Source of the DNA: Skeletonema tropicum | Taxonomy: Eukaryota; Bacillariophyta; Thalassiosirophyceae; Thalassiosirales; Thalassiosiraceae | Direction: 5' to 3' | DNA length: 64,000 bases | NCBI GenBank assembly: GCA_037178625.1 | Contig: CM074135.1 | Span: forward strand, 684,001 to 748,000 | Shown here: positions 18,330 to 30,866 of the stretch, piece by piece | How positions within the stretch are numbered: the first letter of the stretch is position 1 | Layout of the letters: each line of letters starts with the position of its first letter | Program-made: the position numbers and the translations under genes | The notes under the pieces: generated by a model | Database searches by the model: none | Told to the model about the DNA's origin: nothing | The model's input: only the letters and a program-made list of their open reading frames with translations

Positions 18330-21300
18330 ATGGAGGAGCTATCCGAAGCCCTCGCTCTAAAACCCTTCACTTCACTCCCATCATCATCAACTAATAATAC
18401 TGATGATGCCAAGCGTCCAGATAAAAATGGACGATCTATCCTCTGCTGCTGTAACACTCAAAATAATGGAACACAAGTCGCTGCGGTGCCGGGAATTGTA
18501 TTCCGGGCGGTAGCAAAAGGCAGCAGCGGTGTGGTTGTGGAGGCAGTGCAGCTTGTGCCACCCAGCGGTTTATTGACAAATGAAGCAAATGCAGAAGACA
18601 AATATAACATTGAGGGTGGAGGGATGACTACTATTGGTTCAGTCTCCCTCTTCTCGGATGATGATGATGATGAAAGTTCGTCGGCAGCAGCGTTGGTATC
18701 ACGAATGACATGTTCGGATGATCAACGATTGTTACTGATTGGATTATCGAATGGGACACTTCAATGTTTCAATGTGCTATACCAGACAAATAGTAGTAAT
18801 GATGATACTACTGTCGCTACGATACAATTCACAAAGCGATGGGAAATTTCGACAATCAAAGGAGAACAAGAACAAGCTACTGTTGTTGTACAATTTCCAA
18901 CATTGGAATTTATTCCTGACAAACATTACTTTATCGTTGTGATGGAAGAGCTGTCATCCACTTCATCATCTTTTACAAGCAATAATATGATGCTGATGGA
19001 TGCAGTATCGGATGGTCCCACCAACTTGTTACCACCTACTGGAATTTTAGATAATGAGGATATACTCATTACCTGTGCAACAACAACAACATATAATCCA
19101 CAACAACAACAACAACCAAGTGATGTTGGCACAATTATTGGACTTGTATTTGGTACCAATGTTGGCAAACTTGGAGTAGTCACCATCTCAATACCAACAG
19201 GGACAATAATCAAAGAAGTTCAATTTATTCATCATCCATTGGTAGAAGAAGTGGATGACGATGGTTTGTGGAAAATTACTCATTTGAGTTGCTTCAATAA
19301 TTCTCAATCGATGGCGATGGGATTGACACGTGTTATTATTGATCCAGATTGTGATGAGTATGAGGATGATGAGGAGGAAGATGATCCGAATGAACATCAA
19401 GCTAATTTTCTCATTGGTACGCAGATAATGGACGACCCATCATCATCTTCATCGTTATCATGGGAGTGGACTGAATTAGGGGACGTTGTACCCTTCTTTT
19501 CTGTACCCAAGGGTGGCCATCATGTCTTTTACACTTCTACCCTATCTTGCAATACTACATCCTCCACACTTTTATTGTTGGTGGGATGTAATGTCGGAAG
19601 TGATGTTGCAATTCTCGCAAAGCACAATAATGATGCATGGGACATTATCGACGTTGAGGAGGGTAACCAAATGTCTTGTCCGACGGATGAAGATGATGAA
19701 TTTTTATTCTTGACTGGTTTGGGAGTAGTTATGCTCTACATTCCAGACATGCAGCGGTGGCATCCATTTCCAACTTTGGCAAGCACAGATGGGAGTTTGA
19801 CGGGGTTTGTACCATGCCATGAGACTCTGGGAGGACAATTCTTTTCACGTGAGTTGGACAGTGTAGCAGTAGCAGCAGTGGAAGCTGATAGGAGTGTTGC
19901 CCTCCCTACTGTGGCATCTAGCCCAGTAGTAGCAGCAGCAGCCCCAGCAACAGAGGCGGCAGCAGAAGCCTGCATACTTGGTGGTCTTGATTTACATTTG
20001 GACGATGAAGAATCATCCATCGACTCGCTTGAAGCTTCGGAGAATAGTGATGAAGAGAGCGAACAAGAGGAGGTTCCATCGACGCAGCAACCAGTCTTTG
20101 GAACTGGTTCCGCGGCCCCCTCCTTTAATTTTGCCACTCCGTCATTCTCCTTCGCAGGGGGTTCATCAAATGCCAATCCCAATGCCACGCCGTCGAGTGC
20201 ATTTGGTTCGGCACCAACAGCTGGTGGGTTTGCATTCGGATCAACTGCCACCTCCTTTGGGTTCGGTTCTCCGTCGGCCCTCGGTGGATCAGCCCCAGCA
20301 TCGACTCCTGCTAAGGAGCAATCGTCGACGTCCCAAGCCAGTATTCGGGTCAGGAGCTGCTGCTCCGGTGTTTGGATTCTAACACATCGTTTACAGGTGG
20401 CTTTGGCTCCTTAGCTACTACGTCAACTGATAAAAGTGTAGGTTTTGGACAAGTACAAAAAGATGATCAGAAGAGTGATGGAGTATCAAAGCCCACATGT
20501 GGCATTTGGATCTGGGGCAACCATACCAACTTTCGGGAGTCAAAAGGCCAGCCCATTTGGGTCATTTGGCACTACTGCGGGTAACACTTTTTCTACAGTA
20601 AGTACAATGGCTCCAGGTATGGTGAAACCGTTGTTTGGTGAGACGATGAAAGAAGAACAAACAACTTCTCCTGAAACAAAGACAGAATCATCAGCTCCCA
20701 AAGAAAAAAGTAGATCAGATTCAAGCGCAACTACTCATATCGGCGACGTCGTTGATGATCTCGCAAACACTTCTCCAGGCAAGAAAGCAGCACAAGCATT
20801 CGACAGTCGTTCCTTGCAGATGCTGATGGATGCACAACTAACATTGCCTCCTTCGCAGTTTGAGGCACTAGTCGATGAGGTTGGTGAGGGCTTCCACGGA
20901 GACGAGATGGATAAACAGCTTGCCTCAATCGACAAAGACGAACATGGCAGCATCACACGAAACGCAGTTTGTTCGATGGTATTGCAGTCTAGTCGACCAA
21001 GCTGATGACGATGATGGGTCATCACAAGAGAGCGAGATCGCAGAAGAGACGGAGAAGGCAGAGAAGGCATTTGATACCGTTGCAAAGGGAGCCAATCAGA
21101 TTCCTGTTACAGACTTTCCTGAGTTGTTGGAATCGTTGGGCTCGACATATTGTGAAGAGGAGCATAAAAAGACTATCAGAAAGATCAGCAATGTTGATGA
21201 TGCATCTAACGAGAAAGTGATTACTCGCAAAGCTTTCATTGATTGGTACATTGAGTGGCTGTTCGGAGATGGAGACAGTAGTGACGAAGAGTCGGAGGAC

Positions 21301-24300
21301 GAGAGTGCAGCTGCTGGATCAGACGGAAAGGATGGTACGGAATCAGGCAAATCAGAAGGCTGGGGTGGATTGTTCAAGAAGTCGGAAGAAGGTTCATGGA
21401 AGTGTGCGACCTGCATGGTGACAAACAGCCCGTCTTCTTCGGTATGCCCAGCCTGTGACACACCAAAGCCAGGATCAGAAGGCAAGGCTGCTGCCGCAAC
21501 TTCATCATCCGTCGCTGCTCCGTCTGCTGCTGGAAGTATTGGAGCTGGTGGATTTTCATTTGGTGCTCCAGCATCAACATCTAGCAGTATTGGTGCTGGT
21601 GGATTCTCCTTTGGTGGTAGTGCAGCAGTGGCTCCTGCTCCAGTGTCTTCAGGAGGATCGGGCTTCAACTTTGCAGCCGTTCCAAAGAAGGATGATTCTG
21701 CTGCACCTGCACCTGCTCCTGTAACCGGTGGTTTTACATTTGGTGTTGGATCTGCTACAAAGAAGGATGATTCTGCTGCACCTGCTCCTGCATCAGGTGG
21801 TTTTACGTTTGGAGTTGGTTCTGCGACACCGACTTCTGCAACGACAGGTTTCAACTTCGCTGCTTCGACTCCAGCCTCAACGAAGTCAGCAGTGGTCGAA
21901 ACCGAATCTGACGTAGTGGATGGAAAGATTGCGGAACTAGAAACGGTCCCAGGCAAGAAAGCAGCACAAGCATTCGACAGTGTCCTTTCAGATGCTGATG
22001 GATGCACAACAACATTGCCTCCTTCGCAGTTTGAGGCACTAGTTGATGAGGTCGGCGAGGGCTTCCACGGAGACGAGATGGATAAGCAGCTTGCCTCCAT
22101 CGAGAAAGATGACCAGGGTGGCATAACACGAAACGCATTTGTTCGATGGTATTGCAGTCTAGTCGACCAAGCTGATGACGATGATGGGTCATCACAAGAG
22201 AGCGAGATCGCAGAAGAGACGGAGAAGGCAGAGAAGGCATTTGATACCGTTGCAAAGGGAGCCAATCAGATTCCTGTTACAGACTTTCCTGAGTTGTTGG
22301 AATCGTTGGGCTCGACATATTGTGAAGAGGAGCATAAAAAGACTATCAGAAAGATCAGCAATGTTGATGATGCATCTAACGAGAAAGTGATCACACGCAA
22401 AGCTTTCATTGATTGGTACATTGAGTGGCTGTTCGGAGATGGAGACAGTAGTGACGAAGAGTCGGAGGACGAGAGTGCAGCTGCTGGATCAGACGCAAAG
22501 GATGGTACGGAATCAGGCAAATCAGAAGGCTGGGGTGGATTGTTCAAGAAGTCGGAAGAAGGTTCATGGAAGTGTGCGACCTGTATGGTGACAAATAGCC
22601 CGTCTTCTTCGGTATGCCCAGCCTGTGACACGCCGAAGCCAGGATTAGAAGGCAAGGCTGCTGCCGCAACTTCATCATCCGTCGCTGCTCCGTCTGCTGC
22701 TGGAAGTATTGGAGCTGGTGGATTTTCATTTGGTGCTCCAGCATCAACATCTAGCAGTATTGGTGCTGGTGGATTCTCCTTTGGTGGTAGTACAGCAGTG
22801 GCTCCTGCTCCAGTGTCTTCAGGAGGATCGGGCTTCAACTTTGCAGCCGTTCCAAAGAAGGATGATTCTGCTGCACCTGCACCTGCTCCTGTAACCGGTG
22901 GTTTTACATTTGGTGTTGGATCTGCTACAAAGAAGGATGATTCTGCTGCACCTGCTCCTGCATCAGGTGGTTTTACGTTTGGAGTTGGTTCTGCGACACC
23001 GACTTCTGCAACGACAGGTTTCAACTTCGCTGCTTCGACTCCAGCCTCAACGAAGTCAGCAGTGGTCGAAACCGAATCTGACGTAGTGGATGGAAAGATT
23101 GCGGAACTAGAAACGGTCCCAGGCAAGAAAGCAGCACAAGCATTCGACAGTGTCCTTTCAGATGCTGATGGATGCACAACAACATTGCCTCCTTCGCAGT
23201 TTGAGGCACTAGTTGATGAGGTCGGCGAGGGCTTCCACGGAGACGAGATGGATAAGCAGCTTGCCTCCATCGAGAAAGATGACCAGGGTGGCATAACACG
23301 AAACGCATTTGTTCGATGGTATTGCAGTCTAGTCTACCAAGCTGATGACGATGATGGGTCATCACAAGAGAGCGAGATCGCAGAAGAGACGGAGAAGGCA
23401 GAGAAGGCATTTGATACCGTTGCAAAGGGAGCCAATCAGATTCCTGTTACAGACTTTCCTGAGTTGTTGGAATCGTTGGGCTCGACATATTGTGAAGAGG
23501 AGCATAAAAAGACTATCAGAAAGATCAGCAATGTTGATGATGCATCTAACGAGAAAGTGATCACACGCAAAGCTTTCATTGATTGGTACATTGAGTGGCT
23601 GTTCGGAGATGGAGACAGTAGTGACGAAGAGTCGGAGGACGAGAGTGCAGCTGCTGGATCAGACGCAAAGGATGGTACGGAATCAGGCAAATCAGAAGGC
23701 TGGGGTGGATTGTTCAAGAAGTCAGGAAGAAGGTTCATGGAAGTGTGCGACCTGTATGGTGACAAATAGCCCGTCTTCTTCGGTATGTCCCAGCCTGTGA
23801 CACGCCGAAGCCAGGATTAGAAGGCAAGGCTGCTGCCGCAACTTCATCATCCGTCGCTGCTCCGTCTGCTGCTGGAAGTATTGGAGCTGGTGGATTTTCA
23901 TTTGGTGCTCCAGCATCAACATCTAGCAGTATTGGTGCTGGTGGATTCTCCTTTGGTGGTAGTACAGCAGTGGCTCCTGCTCCAGTGTCTTCAGGAGGAT
24001 CGGGCTTCAACTTTGCAGCCGTTCCAAAGAAGGATGATTCTGCTGCACCTGCACCTGCTCCTGTAACCGGTGGTTTTACATTTGGTGTTGGATCTGCTAC
24101 AAAGAAGGATGATTCTGCTGCACCTGCTCCTGCATCAGGTGGTTTTACGTTTGGAGTTGGTTCTGCGACACCGACTTCTGCAACGACAGGTTTCAACTTC
24201 GCTGCTTCGACTCCAGCCTCAACGAAGTCAGCAGTGGTCGAAACCGAATCTGACGTAGTGGATGGAAAGATTGCGGAACTAGAAACGGTCCCAGGCAAGA

Positions 24301-27300
24301 AAGCCTGCACAAGCATTCGACAGTCGTCCTTTCAGATGCTGATGGATGCACAACAACATTGCCTCCTTCGCAGTTTGAGGCACTAGTTGATGAGGTCGGC
24401 GAGGGCTTCCACGGAGACGAGATGGATAAGCAGCTTGCCTCCATCGAGAAAGATGACCAGGGTGGCATAACACGAAACGCATTTGTTCGATGGTATTGCA
24501 GTCTAGTCTACCAAGCTGATGACGATGATGGGTCATCACAAGAGAGCGAGATCGCAGAAGAGACGGAGAAGGCAGAGAAGGCATTTGATACCGTTGCAAA
24601 GGGAGCCAAGTCAGATTCCTGTTACAGACTTTCCTGAGTTGTTGGAATCAGTTGGGATCGACATATTGTGAAGAGGAGCATAAAAAGACTATCAGAAAGA
24701 TCAGCAATGTTGATGATGCATCTAACGATAAAGTGATTCACACGCAAAGCTTTCATTGATTGGTACATTGAGTGGCTGTTCGGAGATGGAGACAGTAGTG
24801 ACGAAGAGTCGGAGGACGAGAGTGCAGCTGCTGGATCAGACGCAAAGGATGGTACGGAATCAGGCAAATCAGAAGGCTGGGGTGGATTGTTCAAGAAGTC
24901 AGAAGAAGGTTCATGGAAGTGTGCGACCTGTATGGTGACAAACAGCCCGTCTTCTTCGGTATGCCCAGCCTGTGACACACCAAAGCCAGGATTAGAAGGC
25001 AAGGCTGCTGCCGCAACTTCATCATCCGTCGCTGCTCCAGTCTGTTGCTGGAAGTATTGGAGCTGGTGGATTTTCATTTGGTGCTCCAGCATCAACATCT
25101 AGCAGTATTGGTGCTGGTGGATTCTCCTTTGGTGGTAGTGCAGCAGTGGCTCCTGCTCCAGTGTCTTCAGGAGGATCGGGCTTCAACTTTGCAGCCGTTC
25201 CAAAGAAGGATGATTCTGCTGCACCTGCACCTGCTCCTGCAACGGGTGGATTTACATTTGGTACTGGGATCTTCGACCGCTTCATCACGATTGGATACTC
25301 CATCTGGCTTCTCATTTTCTGTACCCAAGAGAGAAGAAAAAGGTTCATCTTCAGGAAGTTCTGCTTTTCCACCCATGTCTAAAGCAGCACCTAAACCCTT
25401 TTCAGGAAGCGGAAGTACGACAGAAAGTCAAGTTTCTAAGACAGTTGGCTTTAACTTTGGCAATGATGCAACAGAGAAAGAGACGTCATCAAGTTCTGCA
25501 TTTCCACCCATGTCGAAGACAGCGCCAAAAAGTCCTTTCACTACTACAGCTTCTGCACCCGCGTCCTCATCGGCCTTCCCACCTATGTCGAAGACAGCTC
25601 CCAAAAGTCCTTTTACTACTACAGCTACAGCTCCTGCGCCCGCCTCCTCATCGGCCTTCCCACCAATGTCAGAGACAGCTCCCAAAAGTCCTTTTACTAT
25701 TACAGCTGCAGCTCCTGCGCCCGCCTCCTCATCGTCATCGGCCTTTCCACCAATGTCAAAGACAGCACCCAAAAGTCCTTTCACTTCCACAGCTCCTGCG
25801 CCCGCCTCCTCATCGGCCTTCCCACCAATGTCAAAGACAGCACCCAAAAGTCCTTTTACTACTACAGCTACAGCTCCTGCACCCGCGTCCTCATCGGCCT
25901 TCCCACCAATGTCAGAGACAGCTCCCAAAAGTCCTTTCACTACTACAGCTCCTGCGCCCGCCTCCTCATCGTCATCGGCCTTTCCACCAATGTCCAAGAC
26001 AGTTCCCAAAAGTCCTTTCACTGCATCATGCTCCTGCAGCGTCGTCTTCATCCTCATCGGCCTTTCCACCAATGTCCAAGACGGCACCAAGCCCATTCTC
26101 TGCATCAGCTCCTGCGCCCGCCTCCTCATCGGGTTTTGGCAGCACATTTTCAAGCCAAGCCCCTACATCAAGCGGATTCAACTTTTCTGTGCCTAAGAAA
26201 CAAGAAGAGAAGCCTGCATCGGCAAATGCTGCTTTTCCACCAATGTCCAAGGCGGCACCGAGCCCATTCTCTACATCGGCTCCTGCGCCAGCCTCCTCAT
26301 CGGCTTTCCCACCAATGTCGAAGTCAGCTCCCAAAAGTCCATTCACTGCATCAGCTCCTGCAGCGTCGTCTTCATCCTCATCGGCCTTTCCACCAATGTC
26401 CAAGACGGCACCAAGCCCATTCTCTGCATCGGCTCCTGCGCCCGCCTCCTCATCGGGTTTTGGCAGCACATTTTCAAGCCAAGCCCCTACATCAAGCGGA
26501 TTCAACTTTTCTGTGCCTAAGAAACAAGAAGAGAAGCCTGCATCGGCAAATGCTGCTTTTTCACCAATGTCCAAGGCGGCACCGAGCCCATTCTCTACAT
26601 CGGCTCCTGCGCCCGCCTCCTCATCGGCTTTCCCACCAATGTCGAAGTCAGCTCCCAAAAGTCCATTCACTGCATCAGCTCCTGCAGCGTCGTCTTCATC
26701 CTCATCGGCCTTTCCACCAATGTCCAAGACGGCACCAAGCCCATTCTCTGCATCAGCTCCTGCGCCCGCCTCCTCATCGGGTTTTGGCAGCACATTTTCA
26801 AGCCAAGCCCCTACATCAAGCGGATTCAACTTTTCTGTGCCTAAGAAACAAGAAGAGAAGCCTGCATCGGCAAATGCTGCTTTTCCGCCAATGTCCAAGG
26901 CGGCTCCAAAGAGCCCTTTCACCTCTGCAACTACAAAAGCCGCCGCACCTGCTTCCTCTGCAGCTTTTCCTCCTATGTCAAAGACAGCTCCTAAGAACCC
27001 ACTTACAGCTGCAGCTCAAGCTGACTTCACTAATGCCAAAATTGTTGACGCGAAAAATCCTTTGTGTTACCTTGACATCACAATAGGGAGCAAGGAAGCT
27101 GGTCGAATTGTTATTGAGTTACGTGCTGATGTGGTTCCTATCACAGCTGAGAATTTCCGTGCGTTGTGTACAAATGAAAAGGGATTTGGTTACGCTGGGT
27201 CGAAGTTTCATCGCGTTATTCCTAATTTCATGTGTCAAGCTGGGGATTTTACGAAAGGGGATGGTACTGGGGGGAAGTCCATTTACAGCAGCATGTTTGG

Positions 27301-27595
27301 AGACTTCAAAGATGAGAATTTTTCCCTCAAGCATACCGGACCAGGTGTACTCTCAATGGCAAACAATGGCCCCAATAAGAACAAATCTCAATTCTTCCTC
27401 TGTACCAAGCGAGGTCCTTTGACTCACTTGGATGGTAAGCATGTTGTATTTGGCGCAGTTGTTGAAGGAATTGATGTTGTAAAAGCTATAGAAGCGGTGG
27501 GATCAAAGCCAGGAGGAAAGACTAGTGAGCCTGTTACCATCACTTCTTGTGGACAACTAAAATCTGGTGAGAAATCAAGTATTGGTAGCGTCTAA
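18330..27595 (+). CDS. giant FG-nucleoporin with RanBP2-type zinc fingers and cyclophilin domain
   Basis: One locus read through several frame changes. In order: (1) 18330-20000, a region of beta-strands and acidic loops that could be a Nup214/Nup159-type propeller; (2) 20090-20650, FG repeats ([21 protein letters not shown]); (3) 20778-25265, about 3.8 copies of a 390-residue unit with two degenerate EF-hand-like helices pairs, an acidic stretch, one RanBP2-type zinc finger ([20 protein letters not shown]) and FG repeats; (4) 25360-27020, many [14 protein letters not shown] repeats; (5) 27040-27595, a cyclophilin domain. Frame shifts near 20330, 20500, 20970, 23725, 24610, 25275 and 26030 are mostly one extra base compared with intact copies. 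Role inferred: FG barrier and cytoplasmic face of the nuclear pore. No Ran-binding domain is visible. It may continue into the 27597 gene. Confidence 0.8.
20778..25265 (+). repeat. 1170-bp coding tandem repeat, about 3.8 copies
   Basis: Units start at GGCAAGAAAGC: 20778, 21952, 23122 and 24294. Units two and three are exactly 1170 bp apart and nearly identical; the few differences seen include GTCGACC/GTCTACC and GGATCAGAAG/GGATTAGAAG. Units one and four differ by small insertions that break the frame. 1170 is a multiple of three, so each copy adds 390 residues with one zinc finger (starting at about 21391, 22561, 23732 and 24906). Confidence 0.97.
26041..26916 (+). repeat. 324-bp coding tandem repeat, about 2.7 copies
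   Basis: GTCGTCTTCATCCTCATCGG recurs at 26041, 26365 and 26689, each 324 bp apart (108 codons). The unit encodes AFPPMSK motifs plus a [20 protein letters not shown] segment. Copies are almost identical. Confidence 0.97.
27040..27595 (+). other. cyclophilin (peptidyl-prolyl isomerase) domain of the nucleoporin
   Basis: A full cyclophilin fold fused behind the AFPPMSK repeats: [81 protein letters not shown] and the closing TSCGQL. Active-site residues are kept, including Arg and Phe of FHRVIPNF, Gln of QAGDF and FF of QFF. The usual active-site Trp of cyclophilin A (LDGKHVVFG after W) is replaced by Leu at the THLDGKH position, as in RanBP2-like and many large cyclophilins, which lowers cyclosporin binding. 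Confidence 0.95.
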
Positions 27596-27596
27596 A

Positions 27597-30500
27597 ATGG
27601 AAGCCAACGCAACAGCAGTGAGTGGCAATGCTCCACCAAAAAAGACTTATTCTGTGTCTTCCGGTTATGAAGCCGAGCTTTGGAGGCAAGTGTCCCTTTT
27701 TTGTAAAGCGACTGAAGCTGTCAAAGAATTTTCACGGGGCGCTAGTGTGTGTATTGATTCAGACCTTGCAGCATCGATTGAGAGAATGATCAACAAGTAT
27801 CAAGAAAAAATATCTAATGCAACTCGCTCAGGAGAAGAAAATGCTGATGTGCAACGACGCTTAGTTCATCTTTTGAGTGTTCAAGATGACTTGGAGAAGC
27901 AAAAGAAGGAGACTAATTCTGCACTTGAAGAGCAAACGTCGGATGATGCGCCAAAGAACATAGCAAGAAAGGAACCGCTTGATGCTGAATCCGAGTGGAA
28001 ACGCCGCAAAATCGTCTACAAATGCCGTGAGATTCAGAATTTAATGTCAATCGTCGATACTCGATTAGCACTGAATAGAGAGATTTTCTCCTTCTTCGAT
28101 GATATTGAAGAAGATGAAGATCAGTCGGGAGCAGTGTCTTTGTCTCTGTCAAAAACTACGCAATCTGCTACTAGGGCTCTGTTCATGTCACTGACTAGTG
28201 GTTATGAACATGTCAGGGACTTTGACAGCTTCGTGAAGATACTGCTTGAGAAGACTGCTACTCTATCTTCTTCCTACAAAGCAATTCATGGTCAGCCTCA
28301 ACGTAGTGCAAAGAAGGTCAAGATTAGAAGTCGTGGGGCATTTTCTCGCCGAATAATATCACCTCTCCCTACTAGTCACCTCACTTCACCGCTGATGAAA
28401 AAGAGGGACCCATCAAAGCCAAAATCTTCAATAATCAAGCGCAACTCTATGCTGCGCCAAGCTGCGAGTTCGTTATCCAGCAATGGTACTTGTTCTACAA
28501 ACACATTTTATTTGCGCGAGAGGTTGGTAAGTTCAACTGCTAGTCAAAGTCAAGGAAATATTCCAGACTGGAAGTCAAAGGGCAGAAGTGAGCTATTTTC
28601 AACCTCAAAATTATCATCCAAGCCAGAGAGCAGTACTCCCAAGCACACCGTAATGACGCCTGTCGCGAAAACTCTTTTTGCGTCTCCCCTTGCAAGTGCA
28701 AAGGCGCGTCCAGAATGGAACACCAATGAACCGCTTCTCAAGGTAGAAATTCCTCAGAAATTGAAGCAAATTGACGCTACTGTGGCAGCCAAAACTGCTC
28801 TCGCAACATTTGGAACTACCCCAGAGAAACTCGCTTTAGGGCAGAACATCATTCACCGTGATGCTGAGGAAGCATCAAACCCGTCACCAACTCAGAAACT
28901 TGGTTCGAGTAAGTCAAAGCCCGAAGAAGTTTCAAGCTCGTCGACATCCAACGCTGCCTTTCCTGTGATTTCTTCCAAGTCGAAGTCATCTTCGAGTGCC
29001 CCTCCGCCGAAATCAAATGCTTTCCCTCCTATGTCGAAGGATGCGCCCAAACCCTTTGCTGCGCCAAAGCCAAAGCCTGCTGCGCCACCATCGTCTGCAG
29101 CCTTCCCGCCGATGTCTTCAACTGCACCTAAGAGCCCTTTCACCAAAGCAGCAGCGGCTCCGTCGTCTGCAACCTTCCCGCCAATGTCTTCAGCTGCACC
29201 GAAGAGTCCATTTGCTTCATCTGGTGATGGGAAAGATTCCAGCTCAATTGACTACAAAAAAGTATTGACCAAATTTTACAAGGAGAACAATCCCGCGAAG
29301 GTAGCTGAAGTTGATGCAAGTTTGGCCAAGTACAAAGTGAGTTTGTGTGAAGTTCTATTTTATGTTCCCTCTTTTCATCACAATATAGTTAGCTGAACCA
29401 ATTTTTACTGTTGCAGGGAAAAGAAGCTGAGATGTTCGTCGCCTTGGCAAAGAAATACAGCAAGCCGAATGCTTTGAATGAAGAGTTCGAGGCACGAGTG
29501 AAAGACGTAGACAAATCCGACTGGCTTGCGTTGTTAAAACTTTATTTGAGTGTGTTCAATCCATCACGGATAGGACAAGCTGAATCAATGATTGACAAGT
29601 ACAAGGGGAAGGAACGTCAAATGTTCAAAGCTTTCGCAGCGAAGTGGTATGCCTGTGATCCCACAGACGATACAACCAAATCCGAAAATGCTCCCAAATC
29701 TACAGTAACTGCTCAACCGAAGATATCTTCTACACCGGCACCAGCACCTGCGGCACCGGCACCAGCAGCATCAACTGCGTCGTTCGGATTTGGAAGCGGT
29801 CTCGCTTCATCTGTTCCTCCTCTTGGAGGAACAAAACCTTCATTCGGTGCTTCTGGGACAACAGAGTCAAAACCTCCTTCTGGTTTCGGTACAGCTGCAA
29901 CGCCTGCACCTAGCCCTTTTGGCTCGGCTCCTAGTTCTGGTACAGCTGCACCTAGCCCCTTTGGAGCGACTCCTGCGACAGCTACTAGTTCTCCCTTTGG
30001 ATCCAGTTCAGGTAACAATGCTTTCGGATCGACGCCTGCTGCCACGTCTGCTTCTCCTTTTGGAGCTACTTCGGGTACCACGAACACATTTGGATCAACT
30101 GCTGCATTAGGAGCTGCTGCGCCAAGTCCATCCCCTTTTGGCAATTCCACCGGTGGATCGACTTTTGGACAGCCTGCGTCTGCACCAAGCCCAAGCCCGT
30201 TTGGTCAAACTTCTGCTGCTCCAGCTCCAGCTTCTGGGGCCAATGCGAAATTTGGTGGTCGCAACCCCCGAGACATGTTATATGAATTTTACAAGACTCA
30301 TAATCCAACGAAGGTGAATGAAGTTGACAAACTAATGGCCAAGTATGCAGGAAATGAAGAGCAGTTGTTTTCTAACTTGGCCAGAAAGTACAATAAGGAT
30401 CCTTCTATCTTTGGGATTCCTGCTACTCAAACCCCAGCAACCAATGCAACACCTGCTTTTGGCTCACCGGCTCCTCTTGGAGGAGCGTCCATGACGGGTG

Positions 30501-30784
30501 CTGGTTTCGGCACCACTTCACCATTCGGTGGTGCACCATCGTCTACCGCGGGTGCGTTTGGATCAAGTACTAGTGGTGGATTTGGTTCGTCAGGAGGAGG
30601 TGGTTTCGCTGCTGCTGCTGCTGCAGCGGGTGGCGCCTCGTTCGGCTCACTTGCATCCAGTTCTGGGGGGGGATTCGGTGCCGCAGCTGCTGCACCGTCG
30701 ACTGGTTTTGGAGGATTCGGTGGAGCTGCTGCTCCAGCAACTGCATTTGGAGGAGCCTCTCCCTTTGGTGCAGCTAGGAGATGA
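27597..30784 (+). CDS. coiled-coil FG-nucleoporin segment (Nup214-like C-terminal part)
   Basis: Two exons, 27597-29336 and 29417-30784; the intron is GTGAGT...TGCAG. The product of about 1035 residues has a helical N-terminus (SGYEAELWRQVSLFCKATEAV, then ERMINKYQEKI, then LLSVQDDLEKQKKE), a Ser/Lys-rich linker, three AFPPMS repeats like those before the cyclophilin, and FG repeats (SPFGS, AFGSTP, GGFGSS) to the end. Three copies of a helical motif (NP-KV-EVD, AKYKGKE, MF-ALAKKY) flank the FG tract. The ATG at 27597 follows the cyclophilin stop by one base. Because the AFPPMS motif occurs on both sides, I think this is the same gene split by a sequence error, but two genes cannot be excluded. 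A coiled coil plus C-terminal FG tail recalls Nup214. Confidence 0.78.
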
Positions 30785-30866
30785 AGAAATGAATATAAGT
30801 TATGCAGCAGAGCTGCTATAAAACAATCCAACTAATTAGATAAACAAAAATATATTTTATTCTTTC

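Noticed and set aside
20731..27334. Many long minus-strand frames opposite the nucleoporin
   Set aside because: They repeat with the same period as the plus-strand arrays and are composition artefacts of Ala/Ser/Gly-rich coding.
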